From CAZVIK01 sp964627045 (GTDB lineage: Bacteria > Acidobacteriota > Terriglobia > Bryobacterales > Bryobacteraceae), in the NCBI GenBank assembly GCA_964627045.1, contig CAZVIK010000089.1, positions 1-15,275 of the forward strand: a stretch of DNA of 15,275 nucleotides. The letters are read 5' to 3'. The notes under the pieces were generated by a model, which was not told where the DNA came from, did no database searches, and saw only the letters and a program-made list of their open reading frames with translations. Shown here in pieces: positions 1-6,900 of the stretch. A program made the translations under genes and the position numbers. Positions within the stretch are counted from its first letter, which is position 1. Every line of letters begins with the position of its first letter.

Positions 1-24
1 GAAGGGTCTGTAAGCGCCGTTTTC

Positions 25-61
25 GTGGGACGTGGGGCTTGCCGCTCCACGTCCCGCTTTT
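25..61 (+). terminator. Hairpin with T-tract, probable intrinsic terminator
   Basis: A perfect 9-bp stem (GGGACGTGG at 27-35 with CCACGTCCC at 47-55) extends inward by G-T, G-C and C-G pairs to a 5-base loop. It is followed on the plus strand by GCTTTT. The T-tract lies on the plus-strand side, so it best fits a plus-strand gene ending left of the window. Read on the minus strand, the same hairpin lies 7 bases past the isocitrate dehydrogenase stop but is followed by ACGAAAAC, with no U-run. It may still act as a weak end for that gene. Confidence 0.55.
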
Positions 62-62
62 C

Positions 63-1115
63 TCAGCCGGCGATCGCCTTTACCACCGCGCCGGTGAACT
101 CCTCGGTTGAAGCCGTTCCACCCAGGTCCCGTGTGAAACAACGTCCCTCGGCATAGACCCGCTCGATCGCCCCCTGCAGCCGTGCCGCCGCCTCGGGTTC
201 GCCCAAGTGTTCCAGCATAAGCGCTGCAGACTGCATGAGTGCGGTGGGATTCGCAATCCCCCGGCCAGCGATATCCGGCGCGCTGCCGTGGACCGCTTCG
301 AAAACNNNNNNNNNNATGAGGTCTTCCCCTTTGCCGACGACCGCGCCGGCGTGGTGCTCGCCGATGTTGGCCCCCGGCACAATGCCGAGTCCTCCTACCA
401 ATCCGGCGGTGAGATCGGAGACGATGTCGCCGTAAAGGTTCGGCATCAGAAGCACGTCGAAAGTCTCCGGGCGAATGACGAGTTGCATGGAGGCGTTGTC
501 GACGATGAGTTCCTTGTATTCGATTTCTGGGTACTCCCGGGCGACCTCGCGCGCGCAGCGGAGGAAAAGGCCGTCGCCGAGCTTCATGATATTGGCCTTG
601 TGAACCGCCGTGACTTTTTTTCTCCCAGTGCGGCGCGTGTAGGCAAAGCAGTACCGGGCGATCCGTTCCGAGGCGGTGCGTGTAATGACTTTGAGGCTGG
701 TCACCACGTCCTTCACCACCTCGTGCTCCAGGCCGGCGTAGAGGTCTTCGGTGTTTTCCCGGAAGATGACTAGATCGATGTGCGCGTCCTGGTAGCGCGT
801 CTTCAGGCCCGCCAGATTCCGGACAGGGCGCACGTTGGCAAACAGGTCCAGACGTTTCCGCAAGGCCACGTTTACACTCTGGAAGCCCCCGGCCACGGGC
901 GTGGTGACCGGGCCTTTCAGCCCGACTTTGGTGCGCTCGAGCGAATCCACGATGCTTTGCGGCAACGATTCGCCGGCCTTTTCGATGATCTCGCGCGTGA
1001 GTTCAGCCTGCTCCCACTCGATCTTGGCCCCCGTGGCGGCAACGGCTTTCACGGTGGCGGCGGCGACCTCGGGCCCGATTCCGTCGCCGGGAATTAGCGT
1101 GACTTTGTGCGGCAC
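63..1115 (-). CDS. NAD-dependent isocitrate dehydrogenase (isocitrate/isopropylmalate dehydrogenase family), interrupted by an N run
   Basis: The product (about 350 residues, the family's usual size) is a beta-decarboxylating dehydrogenase that would convert isocitrate to 2-oxoglutarate and CO2 in the TCA cycle. Visible landmarks from the GTG start are the N-terminal LIPGDGIGPEV, GPVTTP at 68-73, and S80-x-N82 with RKRLDLFANVRP. The S-x-N pattern is typical of isocitrate rather than isopropylmalate enzymes. Further on are R119-ENTEDLYAG with Y126, K173 in VHKANIMK, and the metal-binding Asp residues D207, D230 and D234. HGSAPDIAG at 276-284 has Asp where NADP enzymes usually carry Lys, which points to NAD. 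I chose GTG at 1115 because homology begins there; the open frame runs further upstream but overlaps purH and has no family similarity. Ten Ns at 306-315 hide residues 267-270, next to about 13 extra residues not expected in the family. The gene diverges from purH. Confidence 0.9.
   Translation of the reverse strand: MPHKVTLIPGDGIGPEVAAATVKAVAATGAKIEWEQAELTREIIEKAGESLPQSIVDSLERTKVGLKGPVTTPVAGGFQSVNVALRKRLDLFANVRPVRNLAGLKTRYQDAHIDLVIFRENTEDLYAGLEHEVVKDVVTSLKVITRTASERIARYCFAYTRRTGRKKVTAVHKANIMKLGDGLFLRCAREVAREYPEIEYKELIVDNASMQLVIRPETFDVLLMPNLYGDIVSDLTAGLVGGLGIVPGANIGEHHAGAVVGKGEDLXXXXVFEAVHGSAPDIAGRGIANPTALMQSAALMLEHLGEPEAAARLQGAIERVYAEGRCFTRDLGGTASTEEFTGAVVKAIAG
306..315. other. Run of ten Ns (assembly gap)
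   Basis: Ten undetermined bases lie inside the isocitrate dehydrogenase gene. The frame is open on both sides when the gap is read as exactly ten bases. A run of ten may be a scaffolding placeholder, so its true length is uncertain. Confidence 0.95.
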
Positions 1116-1158
1116 ATTCGAATTATAGCGGCAACCGTCTGTGGGAAAATGGAAAGCC
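1116..1158. promoter_or_regulatory. Divergent promoter spacer between isocitrate dehydrogenase and purH
   Basis: The 43-base spacer must drive both genes. On the minus strand, a perfect TATAAT occupies 1127-1122 and is separated from the GTG start at 1115 by only 6 bases (TCGAAT). A transcript starting 7 bases past this hexamer would begin on the start codon itself. No Shine-Dalgarno sequence precedes the GTG. On the plus strand, AATTATAG overlaps the same hexamer, and GGAAAG (1151-1156) lies just before the purH ATG as a plausible ribosome site. I see no clear -35 box for either direction. Confidence 0.5.
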
Positions 1159-2715
1159 ATGCCGAAAATCCAGCGTGCCCTTATCAGTCTCACCGACAAG
1201 TCCGGCGTCCAAGAGTTCGCCCGGGGATTGCAGGAACTGGGAGTCGAAATCCTCTCGACCGGTGGTACCGCCAAGCTCTTGCGGGACAGCGGGATTCCGG
1301 TGCGCGATGTCGCTGAAGTCACTGGTTTTCCCGAGATGCTGGACGGGCGGGTGAAGACCATTCACCCGCGGATCGCCGGCGGCGTGCTGGCCATACGCGG
1401 CAACGCTGAGCACATGAAGGCGCTTGCCGAGCACGGCATCCCGACGATCGACATGGTCGTCGTGAACCTCTACGCCTTCGAGAAGGTGTCCAGCAAGCCT
1501 GGCGTAACCGTGCCGGAGATGATCGAGAACATCGACATCGGTGGGCCCACGATGATCCGCGCGGCGGCGAAGAATTTCCAGGATGTGGCGGTCGTGGTAT
1601 CGCCCGCTGACTACGCCGGGATTCTGGAAGAAATGCGCGGCTCCAGCGGCTCGCTTTCCGCCGCGACCCACTGGAACCTGGCGAAGAAGGCCTACCGGCT
1701 GACGGCGGATTATGACCGCGCGGTGAGCGCGCGGCTCGCGCGGATCGAACTGGTGGAGGGCGCCTTCAAGGACGAGGAGGTCCCGCTGCCTGCGATTCTG
1801 GATCTGCGTGCCGGCTTGGCGCTGCCGCTGCGCTACGGCGAGAACCCGCACCAGGCGGCGGCGCTCTACTCGAATCGCGTGAGCGGAATCGCGGGTGCGG
1901 AACAACTGCAAGGCAAAGAGCTTTCCTACAACAATCTGGTAGACGTGGACGCCGCCTGGCAACTGGTGTGCGAATTCGACTCGCCGGCCAGCGCTATCAT
2001 CAAACACACCAATCCGTGCGGCTGTGCCGAGGCAACGTCGCAGGCCGAGAGCTACCGCAAGGCGTTCGAGTGCGACCCGGTTTCGGCGTACGGGGGAGTG
2101 CTGGCCTTCAACCGGCCGCTTGACGAGGACACGGCGCTCGAAATCGCCAAGACTTTCATTGAAGCGATTGCCGCGCCTGGTTACAGCGCCAAGGCGCTCT
2201 CGATTCTCGCGGCCAAAAAGAACCTGCGCCTTTTGAATGTGACCAACCCGATTCCCGAGCCCCTGGTAGTCAAGTCGATCAGCGGCGGGTTCCTCGTGCA
2301 AACCGCCGACCTGCACCGGCTGGACCGCGCGCAGACCCAGGTGAAGACCGGACGTGCGCCGAGCGAAGAGGAGTGGGCGGCGATGGAGTTCGGCTGGAAG
2401 GTCTGCAAGCACGTCAAAAGCAACGCCATCGTGTTCGCCCGAGCCGGCCAGACGGTGGGCGTGGGCGCGGGGCAGATGAGCCGCGTCGATTCGGCCAAGA
2501 TCGCGGCCATGAAGGCCGTGTTGCCGCTGGCGGGGACCGTGGTCGCTTCCGACGCCTTCTTCCCCTTCCCTGACGGACTGGAAGAAGTGGCCCGGCACGG
2601 AGCGACCGCCGTGATCCAGCCAGGCGGCTCGGTTAGGGATTCCGACGTCATTGCCGCCGCCGATCGCCTCGGCCTGGCGATGGTATTCACCGGCGTGCGC
2701 CACTTCCGGCACTAG
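1159..2715 (+). CDS. purH: Bifunctional purine biosynthesis protein PurH (AICAR transformylase / IMP cyclohydrolase)
   Basis: This 518-residue enzyme carries out the last two steps of purine synthesis: formyl transfer from 10-formyl-THF to AICAR, then ring closure to IMP, in the cytoplasm. The N-terminal cyclohydrolase domain shows RALISLTDKSG, MLDGRVKTIHPRIAGG, VVNLYAFEK and the NIDIGGPTMIRAAAKN block. The transformylase domain shows LRYGENPHQAAALY, ELSYNNLVDVDAAW, the Lys-His pair in IIKHTNPCG, SAYGGVLAFNR, and the C-terminal VIQPGGSVRDSDVI followed by FTGVRHFRH. Length is normal and no key block is missing. An in-frame GTG lies 18 bases upstream (1141), but ATG at 1159 gives the standard short N-terminus and has GGAAAG just before it. 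It diverges from the isocitrate dehydrogenase and ends facing the START-like gene across 129 bases. Confidence 0.97.
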   Translation: MPKIQRALISLTDKSGVQEFARGLQELGVEILSTGGTAKLLRDSGIPVRDVAEVTGFPEMLDGRVKTIHPRIAGGVLAIRGNAEHMKALAEHGIPTIDMVVVNLYAFEKVSSKPGVTVPEMIENIDIGGPTMIRAAAKNFQDVAVVVSPADYAGILEEMRGSSGSLSAATHWNLAKKAYRLTADYDRAVSARLARIELVEGAFKDEEVPLPAILDLRAGLALPLRYGENPHQAAALYSNRVSGIAGAEQLQGKELSYNNLVDVDAAWQLVCEFDSPASAIIKHTNPCGCAEATSQAESYRKAFECDPVSAYGGVLAFNRPLDEDTALEIAKTFIEAIAAPGYSAKALSILAAKKNLRLLNVTNPIPEPLVVKSISGGFLVQTADLHRLDRAQTQVKTGRAPSEEEWAAMEFGWKVCKHVKSNAIVFARAGQTVGVGAGQMSRVDSAKIAAMKAVLPLAGTVVASDAFFPFPDGLEEVARHGATAVIQPGGSVRDSDVIAAADRLGLAMVFTGVRHFRH

Positions 2716-2844
2716 CGCATCGGTTCGGCGGTGCGAAATCACCGAGCGGGGTGCAAGAGCGGTTACAAGTCGATGCCGGGAACGGGGCTCGGCTCCGCCC
2801 AACGTTACGGGCGCAACGGCCTCGCCGCCGCGCCAGTCTCCCTT
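2716..2844. other. Convergent intergenic region without a clear terminator
   Basis: These 129 bases separate the 3' ends of purH and the START-like gene. The only stem I see is CGGTG (2729-2733) with CACCG (2740-2744), which lacks a following T-run. No open frame here looks like a real gene. Confidence 0.5.
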
Positions 2845-3633
2845 TTAGCGCGCGAGAGCGCTGCGCGTGGCTTCCAGCGTCTTGACCAGAGACTCCTTGG
2901 GGAGGTCCCGGATGACCGGCTCGATCATCCAGCCGAGGCCGGTGGGGATGTCGCGGGTGAGAGACACCGCTAGGCACTCCAGGTAGACGCCGCCGTCGCG
3001 CTCTTCCATGCGCCAATAGGAATTGAGCCGCCAGAGAAAGCCGTTGTCGTCGCCCACCGGTTTTTCGCGTTCGCCCGGTTCGCCGGGGCCTTCGAGTTGG
3101 GCGATCTTGGTGCTGTAGGAGCGGCTGTGCGCGTGGGTTTTGTCCAAGCGGAAGTAGCGCACGTCGTGCTCGGTGTTTAGGACCACCGTGATGACCTTCT
3201 TCTTCAGGAGGCGAAGGAAGATGCGGTAGTGGTCTTGATCGCGTTCCAAGGTACGTGAAGCCATGACTTCCGGCCCGTAAAGCGCGGCGTGGTTGTTGTA
3301 GTCGGCCAGCAGGTTGAGAGCCTTGTCCAGCGTCGCTCGCGGAACGAAGACGGCGCCGATCCAGTCGTGAATCAGACCGTCGCGGACCTCCAGTGCGCGG
3401 CGTCCGCGGTATAACTGCGCGGCCACCTGCCCTTGTTGGACTTGGGCACGGCGGCCCGGGGATTCGTCGATCCACAGGAAGCCCCGCTTTCCGGAGGTCC
3501 GCTCGGCGATGTGCGCTTCGGTGGCGCGGATGTACTTGTCGAAGTCCTCCAGCGTTTGCTTCTTAAGCTCGACGGCGTGACTGGCACCGGCCAGGCAGAG
3601 CAGGACGATAAGTACGGTTCGCACGGACCCCAT
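2845..3633 (-). CDS. Secreted START-like (SRPBCC-type) protein of unknown function
   Basis: The 262-residue product begins with a clear Sec signal peptide: MGSVRTVLIVLLCLAGASHA with probable cleavage after residue 20, before VELKK. The mature part has no cysteine at the cleavage site, so it is a soluble exported protein rather than a lipoprotein. Its pattern (an ALYGPEVMASRTLERDQDHYRI block, LLKKKVITVVLNTEHDVRYF, alternating strands, then NSYWRMEERDGGVYLECLAVSLTRDIP and a C-terminal helix) resembles START/SRPBCC hydrophobic-ligand pockets. It is also like hypothetical proteins I associate with Acidobacteria. The ligand is unknown. It diverges from the CDP-alcohol phosphatidyltransferase gene across 41 bases, so an envelope-lipid role is possible but only inferred. 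The ATG at 3633 gives the intact signal peptide and is the best start. Confidence 0.75.
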   Translation of the reverse strand: MGSVRTVLIVLLCLAGASHAVELKKQTLEDFDKYIRATEAHIAERTSGKRGFLWIDESPGRRAQVQQGQVAAQLYRGRRALEVRDGLIHDWIGAVFVPRATLDKALNLLADYNNHAALYGPEVMASRTLERDQDHYRIFLRLLKKKVITVVLNTEHDVRYFRLDKTHAHSRSYSTKIAQLEGPGEPGEREKPVGDDNGFLWRLNSYWRMEERDGGVYLECLAVSLTRDIPTGLGWMIEPVIRDLPKESLVKTLEATRSALAR

Positions 3634-3674
3634 GGCGTCATTCTGTCACAATGGGTTGACGGTCCGGTGTCTCC

Positions 3675-4355
3675 ATGAAGACAGAGCGTGGGTTTCAAGA
3701 AGCGGAACGCGCCCAGGTGAGTTTCCTGGCGCCGATCGAGAAACGGTGTCTCCTCTGGATGGCGAGGCGCACGCCGCGGTTCGTCAATTCCGACCACTTG
3801 ACCGTGCTTGGATTCTTGGCCATGCTGGGGGCGGGTGCAAGTTACTGGTACGCGTCGCGCAACAAAGCGGGACTTCTCTGGGTTGTGGCGTTTCTGTTTC
3901 TGAACTGGCTGGGCGACAGTCTGGATGGCACGCTCGCGCGCTTCCGGAACCAGCAGCGGCCCAAGTACGGTTTCTATGTGGACCACGTGGTCGACATGCT
4001 GGGCACGTGTTTCCTGCTGGTGGGGCTGGCGCTATCCGGTTACATGGCCGAATGGATCGCGATCTGGCTGTTGATCGTCTACTTCATGCTCTCGATCGAG
4101 GTCTACCTGGCAACCTACACCTTGGGGACGTTCCACCTTTCCTTCTGGAAGTTCAGTCCAACGGAGTTGCGGTTGCTGTTGATTGTCGGCAACGTTGCGT
4201 TGTACGTTCGTGGCCCGCTCGCCCATCTCGCAGGAGGCGTTTACCGTCTCTATGACATCGGTGGTCTCGTCGGGCTTGTTGGCATGAGCCTGATGCTGGT
4301 AGTGGCGATCACCAAACACACGGCGGCGCTCTACCGCGCGGAACGTATCCGATGA
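3675..4355 (+). CDS. CDP-alcohol phosphatidyltransferase family membrane enzyme
   Basis: The 226-residue integral membrane protein has the complete family motif D-x2-D-G-x2-A-R-x9-G-x3-D-x3-D, at D81, D84, G85, A88, R89, G99, D103 and D107. It should therefore transfer a phosphatidyl (or other phospho-alcohol) group from a CDP-linked donor to an alcohol acceptor in the cytoplasmic membrane, with divalent metal. About six hydrophobic segments are visible, beginning near residues 43-60 and 66-80 and continuing after the motif. The acceptor (glycerol phosphate, inositol phosphate, serine or another alcohol) cannot be told from the motif. Its stop overlaps the start of the gtrA-like gene by four bases (ATGA), so the two are probably translationally coupled. 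The start at 3675 is chosen by length and position; the ribosome site before it is weak. Confidence 0.88.
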   Translation: MKTERGFQEAERAQVSFLAPIEKRCLLWMARRTPRFVNSDHLTVLGFLAMLGAGASYWYASRNKAGLLWVVAFLFLNWLGDSLDGTLARFRNQQRPKYGFYVDHVVDMLGTCFLLVGLALSGYMAEWIAIWLLIVYFMLSIEVYLATYTLGTFHLSFWKFSPTELRLLLIVGNVALYVRGPLAHLAGGVYRLYDIGGLVGLVGMSLMLVVAITKHTAALYRAERIR

Positions 4356-4792
4356 GGACGGCTGTCGAAGTGGCGCCTCTGCGGAAGTTGGCCGGCCGGG
4401 CGGTCCGGTTTCAGGCCGTCGGGCTGATCGGAGTCGGAGTGCAGTTGGCGGCGCTGGTTTTGTTCAAAAGCGTTGCGGGGCTGGACTACATGGTCGCCAC
4501 GGCGCTGGCAGTAGAACTCGCCGTGTTACACAATTTCTGCTGGCACGAGCGCTGGACATGGGCCGAGCGCACGCGCCTCACGCCGGAGGCGGCCTCTGTG
4601 GCGCGCCGTTTGCTCCGATTCAACCTTACGACCGGGCTGGTGTCGATTTTTTCCAACCTCTTTCTGATGCGATTGCTGGCAGGCTCGCTCCGTCTGCATT
4701 ACCTGTTGGCCAACGTGTTAGCGATCGCGACGACGTTTCTGGCGAACTTCCTGTTCAGCGAGTTGTTCGCATTTCGCGCTCAACGGAAGTGA
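4352..4792 (+). CDS. GtrA-family small membrane protein
   Basis: The 146-residue protein fits the GtrA family (PF04138): four hydrophobic segments at roughly residues 20-38, 46-63, 92-110 and 116-137. It has the characteristic loop after the second segment, HNFCWHERWTW, and ends with FLFSELFAFR. GtrA proteins are thought to help move polyprenyl-phosphate-linked sugars across the membrane, or otherwise support cell-surface glycan synthesis. No glycosyltransferase partner is next to it. Instead it sits between the CDP-alcohol phosphatidyltransferase (4-base ATGA overlap) and the pseudouridine synthase gene (4-base gap), in what looks like one operon. Confidence 0.85.
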   Translation: MRTAVEVAPLRKLAGRAVRFQAVGLIGVGVQLAALVLFKSVAGLDYMVATALAVELAVLHNFCWHERWTWAERTRLTPEAASVARRLLRFNLTTGLVSIFSNLFLMRLLAGSLRLHYLLANVLAIATTFLANFLFSELFAFRAQRK

Positions 4793-4796
4793 ACCG

Positions 4797-5603
4797 ATGG
4801 CAAAGCCAGGGGAATCCCGCCGCCCGCTCAAGACGCTCGATCGGGTGCTTTCGAAGGCCGGGCTGGGCTCGCGGACGGAGGCTCGCCGGTGGGTCGGCGA
4901 AGGGCGCGTGGGGTTGAACGGCAAGGTGGCAGGGTCGCCGGACGTCTGGGTCGACGTGGAACGCGACCGCGTAACGCTGGACGGCAAGCCGGTCTCTGCG
5001 CGGAGGCGATTGTACCTCCTGCTTTACAAGCCCAAGGGGTACATCACCACCTACAACGATCCCGACAAGCGGCCGACGGTTTACGATCTGGTCGCCGGTG
5101 TGGACGAGTGGGTTTTCCCGGTGGGACGGCTCGATCTGGACACCAGCGGCCTGCTGCTGATGACCAACGACGCTCCGTGGGCCGAACGGGTGGCGAACCC
5201 GGCGCACAAGGTCCCGAAGACCTACTTGGTGAAGGCCTCGATCCTACTTTCAGAGGAGCAATTGGAGAAACTGCGCGCCGGGGTGGTGCTGAGCGACGGG
5301 CCCACGGCACCGGCGAGGGTCACACGGTTGCGCGATTCGGGCCCACGGACGTTTTTTGAAATCACCATTACCGAGGGGCGCAACCGGCAGGTACGACGAA
5401 TGGTGGAGGCGGTCGGCGGAAAGGTGCTGAAACTGGTGCGAACGAAGATTGGGCCGCTGGAAATCGGCGGCTTGCAGATCGGCGCCCACCGGCCGCTTAC
5501 AAACGCCGAGGTTACGGCGCTAGGCGGAGGGGAGCAGCGCCCGGCGCCATGGCGTGGTCCCGAGCGGCGTAGCCCACGGCGAGCACGGACAGGAACAAGA
5601 TGA
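4797..5603 (+). CDS. rluB: RluB/RsuA-family rRNA pseudouridine synthase
   Basis: The 268-residue protein converts a specific uridine of (probably 23S) rRNA to pseudouridine. An S4 RNA-binding domain occupies about residues 12-65 (LDRVLSKAGLGSRTEARRWV). The catalytic domain follows, with LLLYKPKGYITT, then GRLDLDTSGLLLMTND at 110-125, where D113 is the expected catalytic Asp. TITEGRNRQVRRM is at 190-202, near the end of the fold. The last 30 or so residues are Arg/Pro-rich and not part of the conserved domain. This tail is exactly the part that overlaps the convergent O-antigen ligase gene (5512-5603). Which of RluB, RluE, RluF or RsuA it matches best is not settled; the DTSGLLL form favours RluB. 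It is the last gene of a three-gene cluster. Confidence 0.9.
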   Translation: MAKPGESRRPLKTLDRVLSKAGLGSRTEARRWVGEGRVGLNGKVAGSPDVWVDVERDRVTLDGKPVSARRRLYLLLYKPKGYITTYNDPDKRPTVYDLVAGVDEWVFPVGRLDLDTSGLLLMTNDAPWAERVANPAHKVPKTYLVKASILLSEEQLEKLRAGVVLSDGPTAPARVTRLRDSGPRTFFEITITEGRNRQVRRMVEAVGGKVLKLVRTKIGPLEIGGLQIGAHRPLTNAEVTALGGGEQRPAPWRGPERRSPRRARTGTR

Positions 5604-6768
5604 GCACTTCGCTGTCGCCGAGGTTCAACTCGAAGATGCCGGATACGAGGACGGATACGATCACTGCCGATGGGCCGTGCAGCAAGAACTTGACGTCACC
5701 TCGGCCGGGCGGCAAACGGCGCGCCGCTCGCAGGAAGTCCACCAGCGCCTTGCCCAACACCCATAGAAACGCCAACATCGTGGGGACTCCCCGCTCAGCC
5801 GCGTAATGTACGTAGATGCTGTGAAGATGCCCGTACCAACCTGTCGGCAGCGGGCGGGGGACGTCCGGGGGGACCCACTTGTCGAACTGGATGCGCACCT
5901 GCTCCGGCCCCAATCCGAACCACGGGTGCGCCTTAATCATCGCCCAGCCGGTTCGCCAGCAGACGATTCGGAATTGATTGGAATCCATGTCGCCTTTCGG
6001 TTGAAACATGGAAGTGACGCGATGGCGGACGGCGTTGGGGGCCGCCAGGGCGCCGACGACGACCAACACCGGGAGCGCCAACAGGAGACGGCGGCGCCAA
6101 AGGGCTATCAGGAACACGCCCGACACCGCAACGGCCAGCCAGATACCGCGCGTGAATCCGAGGAGGATGGCACCGCTGATGATGGCGGCGCCGGCCACCG
6201 CGGCCCCGAGGGCTTTCTTCTTCGCTGAAGGCGAAAAAAACACAAAGGCGCACAACAGAAGGAGCACCATCACGATCTGGCCGCTGAACGTCATCCAGTG
6301 GCTCATGAACCCAGTGATTCTTTGCCCGACGTAGTATTCGTAAAAGCTCTGACCGGCAAAGTGAGCCTCGCGGTACTTCTCCCCGAATTGGACCAGACCG
6401 CGTGCGGCGCCCAACGCCGCGGCTCCCGCCCAGCAGAGCACGAGATTCCGTAAGTGAGGCAACTCCCGGAACGCCGAGTACACCACCAGCAGAACGGCGA
6501 AAAGGGCGAGCTTCCGCAACTGAACCCGTCCGGCGACGGTGTCCCCGGAGAGAGCCAGCGATAGAACCGTCCCACCGGCGAACAGGGCCAGCGGGAGGAC
6601 GAGAGGAGGGAAGCGGAGCTTCACACCCGAGAACAACAAAGCGATCAGCGCCAACGCCAACAGGATCTGGGAGGCCGCGATTGAAAAAAGGACGGCGACC
6701 GTGGCGCAACCCGTGAGCCAGAACGCGGCGCGCGTCGAGAACGACTCGGAAGAGGTGATGTTGGACAT
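5512..6768 (-). CDS. O-antigen ligase / Wzy-type polymerase family membrane protein
   Basis: This 418-residue protein has about ten to twelve hydrophobic segments and the layout of the Wzy_C / WaaL superfamily (PF04932). The central segment pair holds FTRGIWLA at 205-212, with the family's conserved Arg (R207). A large outer loop follows at roughly 250-325, with HPWFGLGPEQVR at 281-292 and GHLHSIYVHYAAERG at 313-327, where family members carry conserved His residues. Enzymes of this type join undecaprenyl-linked glycan chains to lipid A or polymerise repeat units at the outer face of the inner membrane. Sequence alone does not separate ligase from polymerase. No other O-antigen genes are next to it. 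The 3' end overlaps rluB by 92 bases, and the 5' end diverges from modB. The ATG at 6768 gives a short hydrophilic N-terminus and is plausible. Confidence 0.82.
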   Translation of the reverse strand: MSNITSSESFSTRAAFWLTGCATVAVLFSIAASQILLALALIALLFSGVKLRFPPLVLPLALFAGGTVLSLALSGDTVAGRVQLRKLALFAVLLVVYSAFRELPHLRNLVLCWAGAAALGAARGLVQFGEKYREAHFAGQSFYEYYVGQRITGFMSHWMTFSGQIVMVLLLLCAFVFFSPSAKKKALGAAVAGAAIISGAILLGFTRGIWLAVAVSGVFLIALWRRRLLLALPVLVVVGALAAPNAVRHRVTSMFQPKGDMDSNQFRIVCWRTGWAMIKAHPWFGLGPEQVRIQFDKWVPPDVPRPLPTGWYGHLHSIYVHYAAERGVPTMLAFLWVLGKALVDFLRAARRLPPGRGDVKFLLHGPSAVIVSVLVSGIFELNLGDSEVLILFLSVLAVGYAARDHAMAPGAAPLRLAP

Positions 6769-6828
6769 GCTTCGATGCTGCGCGGTACTCCCAGTATGCC
6801 AAATTGCGCCGCGAGGAAAACGGCGGAG

Positions 6829-6859
6829 GGACGCGGGTGGCGTGCGGCGAGCCGCGTCC
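6829..6859. repeat. 8-bp inverted repeat upstream of modB
   Basis: GGACGCGG (6829-6836) and CCGCGTCC (6852-6859) form a perfect inverted repeat around a 15-base centre. It lies in the 132-base spacer between the divergent O-antigen ligase and modB genes, upstream of the modB -10-like hexamer. It could be an operator or chance structure in GC-rich DNA. It does not match the AT-rich ModE box. Confidence 0.3.
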
Positions 6860-6884
6860 GTATGCCTACGGCGCGGGCCGCGGG

Positions 6885-6900
6885 TATAATTGTTTCTCCG
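6885..6900 (+). promoter_or_regulatory. -10-like TATAAT immediately before modB
   Basis: A perfect TATAAT at 6885-6890 is followed by 10 bases (TGTTTCTCCG) and then the modB ATG at 6901. The predicted transcription start near 6897 would leave a leader of about 4 bases. No Shine-Dalgarno sequence is present and no clear -35 box lies at normal spacing. Confidence 0.45.

Noticed and set aside
2729..2744. Small stem CGGTG/CACCG after purH as a terminator
   Set aside because: Only five pairs and no T-run after it.
1123..2802. 559-codon open frame antisense to purH
   Set aside because: It lies wholly over purH, whose domains are certain. The translation is Arg/His/Gly-rich with no recognisable fold, typical of the opposite strand of a GC-rich gene.
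2687..3475. 262-codon minus-strand frame overlapping the START-like gene
   Set aside because: Proline/arginine-rich shadow in another frame. The frame at 2845-3633 has a signal peptide and coherent secondary structure.
5933..6802. 289-codon minus-strand frame over the O-antigen ligase gene
   Set aside because: Shadow in another frame of the same strand. The ligase frame has the membrane segments and family motifs; this one is Arg/Gly-rich.
6769..6900. ModE operator or molybdenum-cofactor riboswitch upstream of modB
   Set aside because: No AT-rich ModE palindrome is present, and the predicted leader is only a few bases, leaving no room for a riboswitch.
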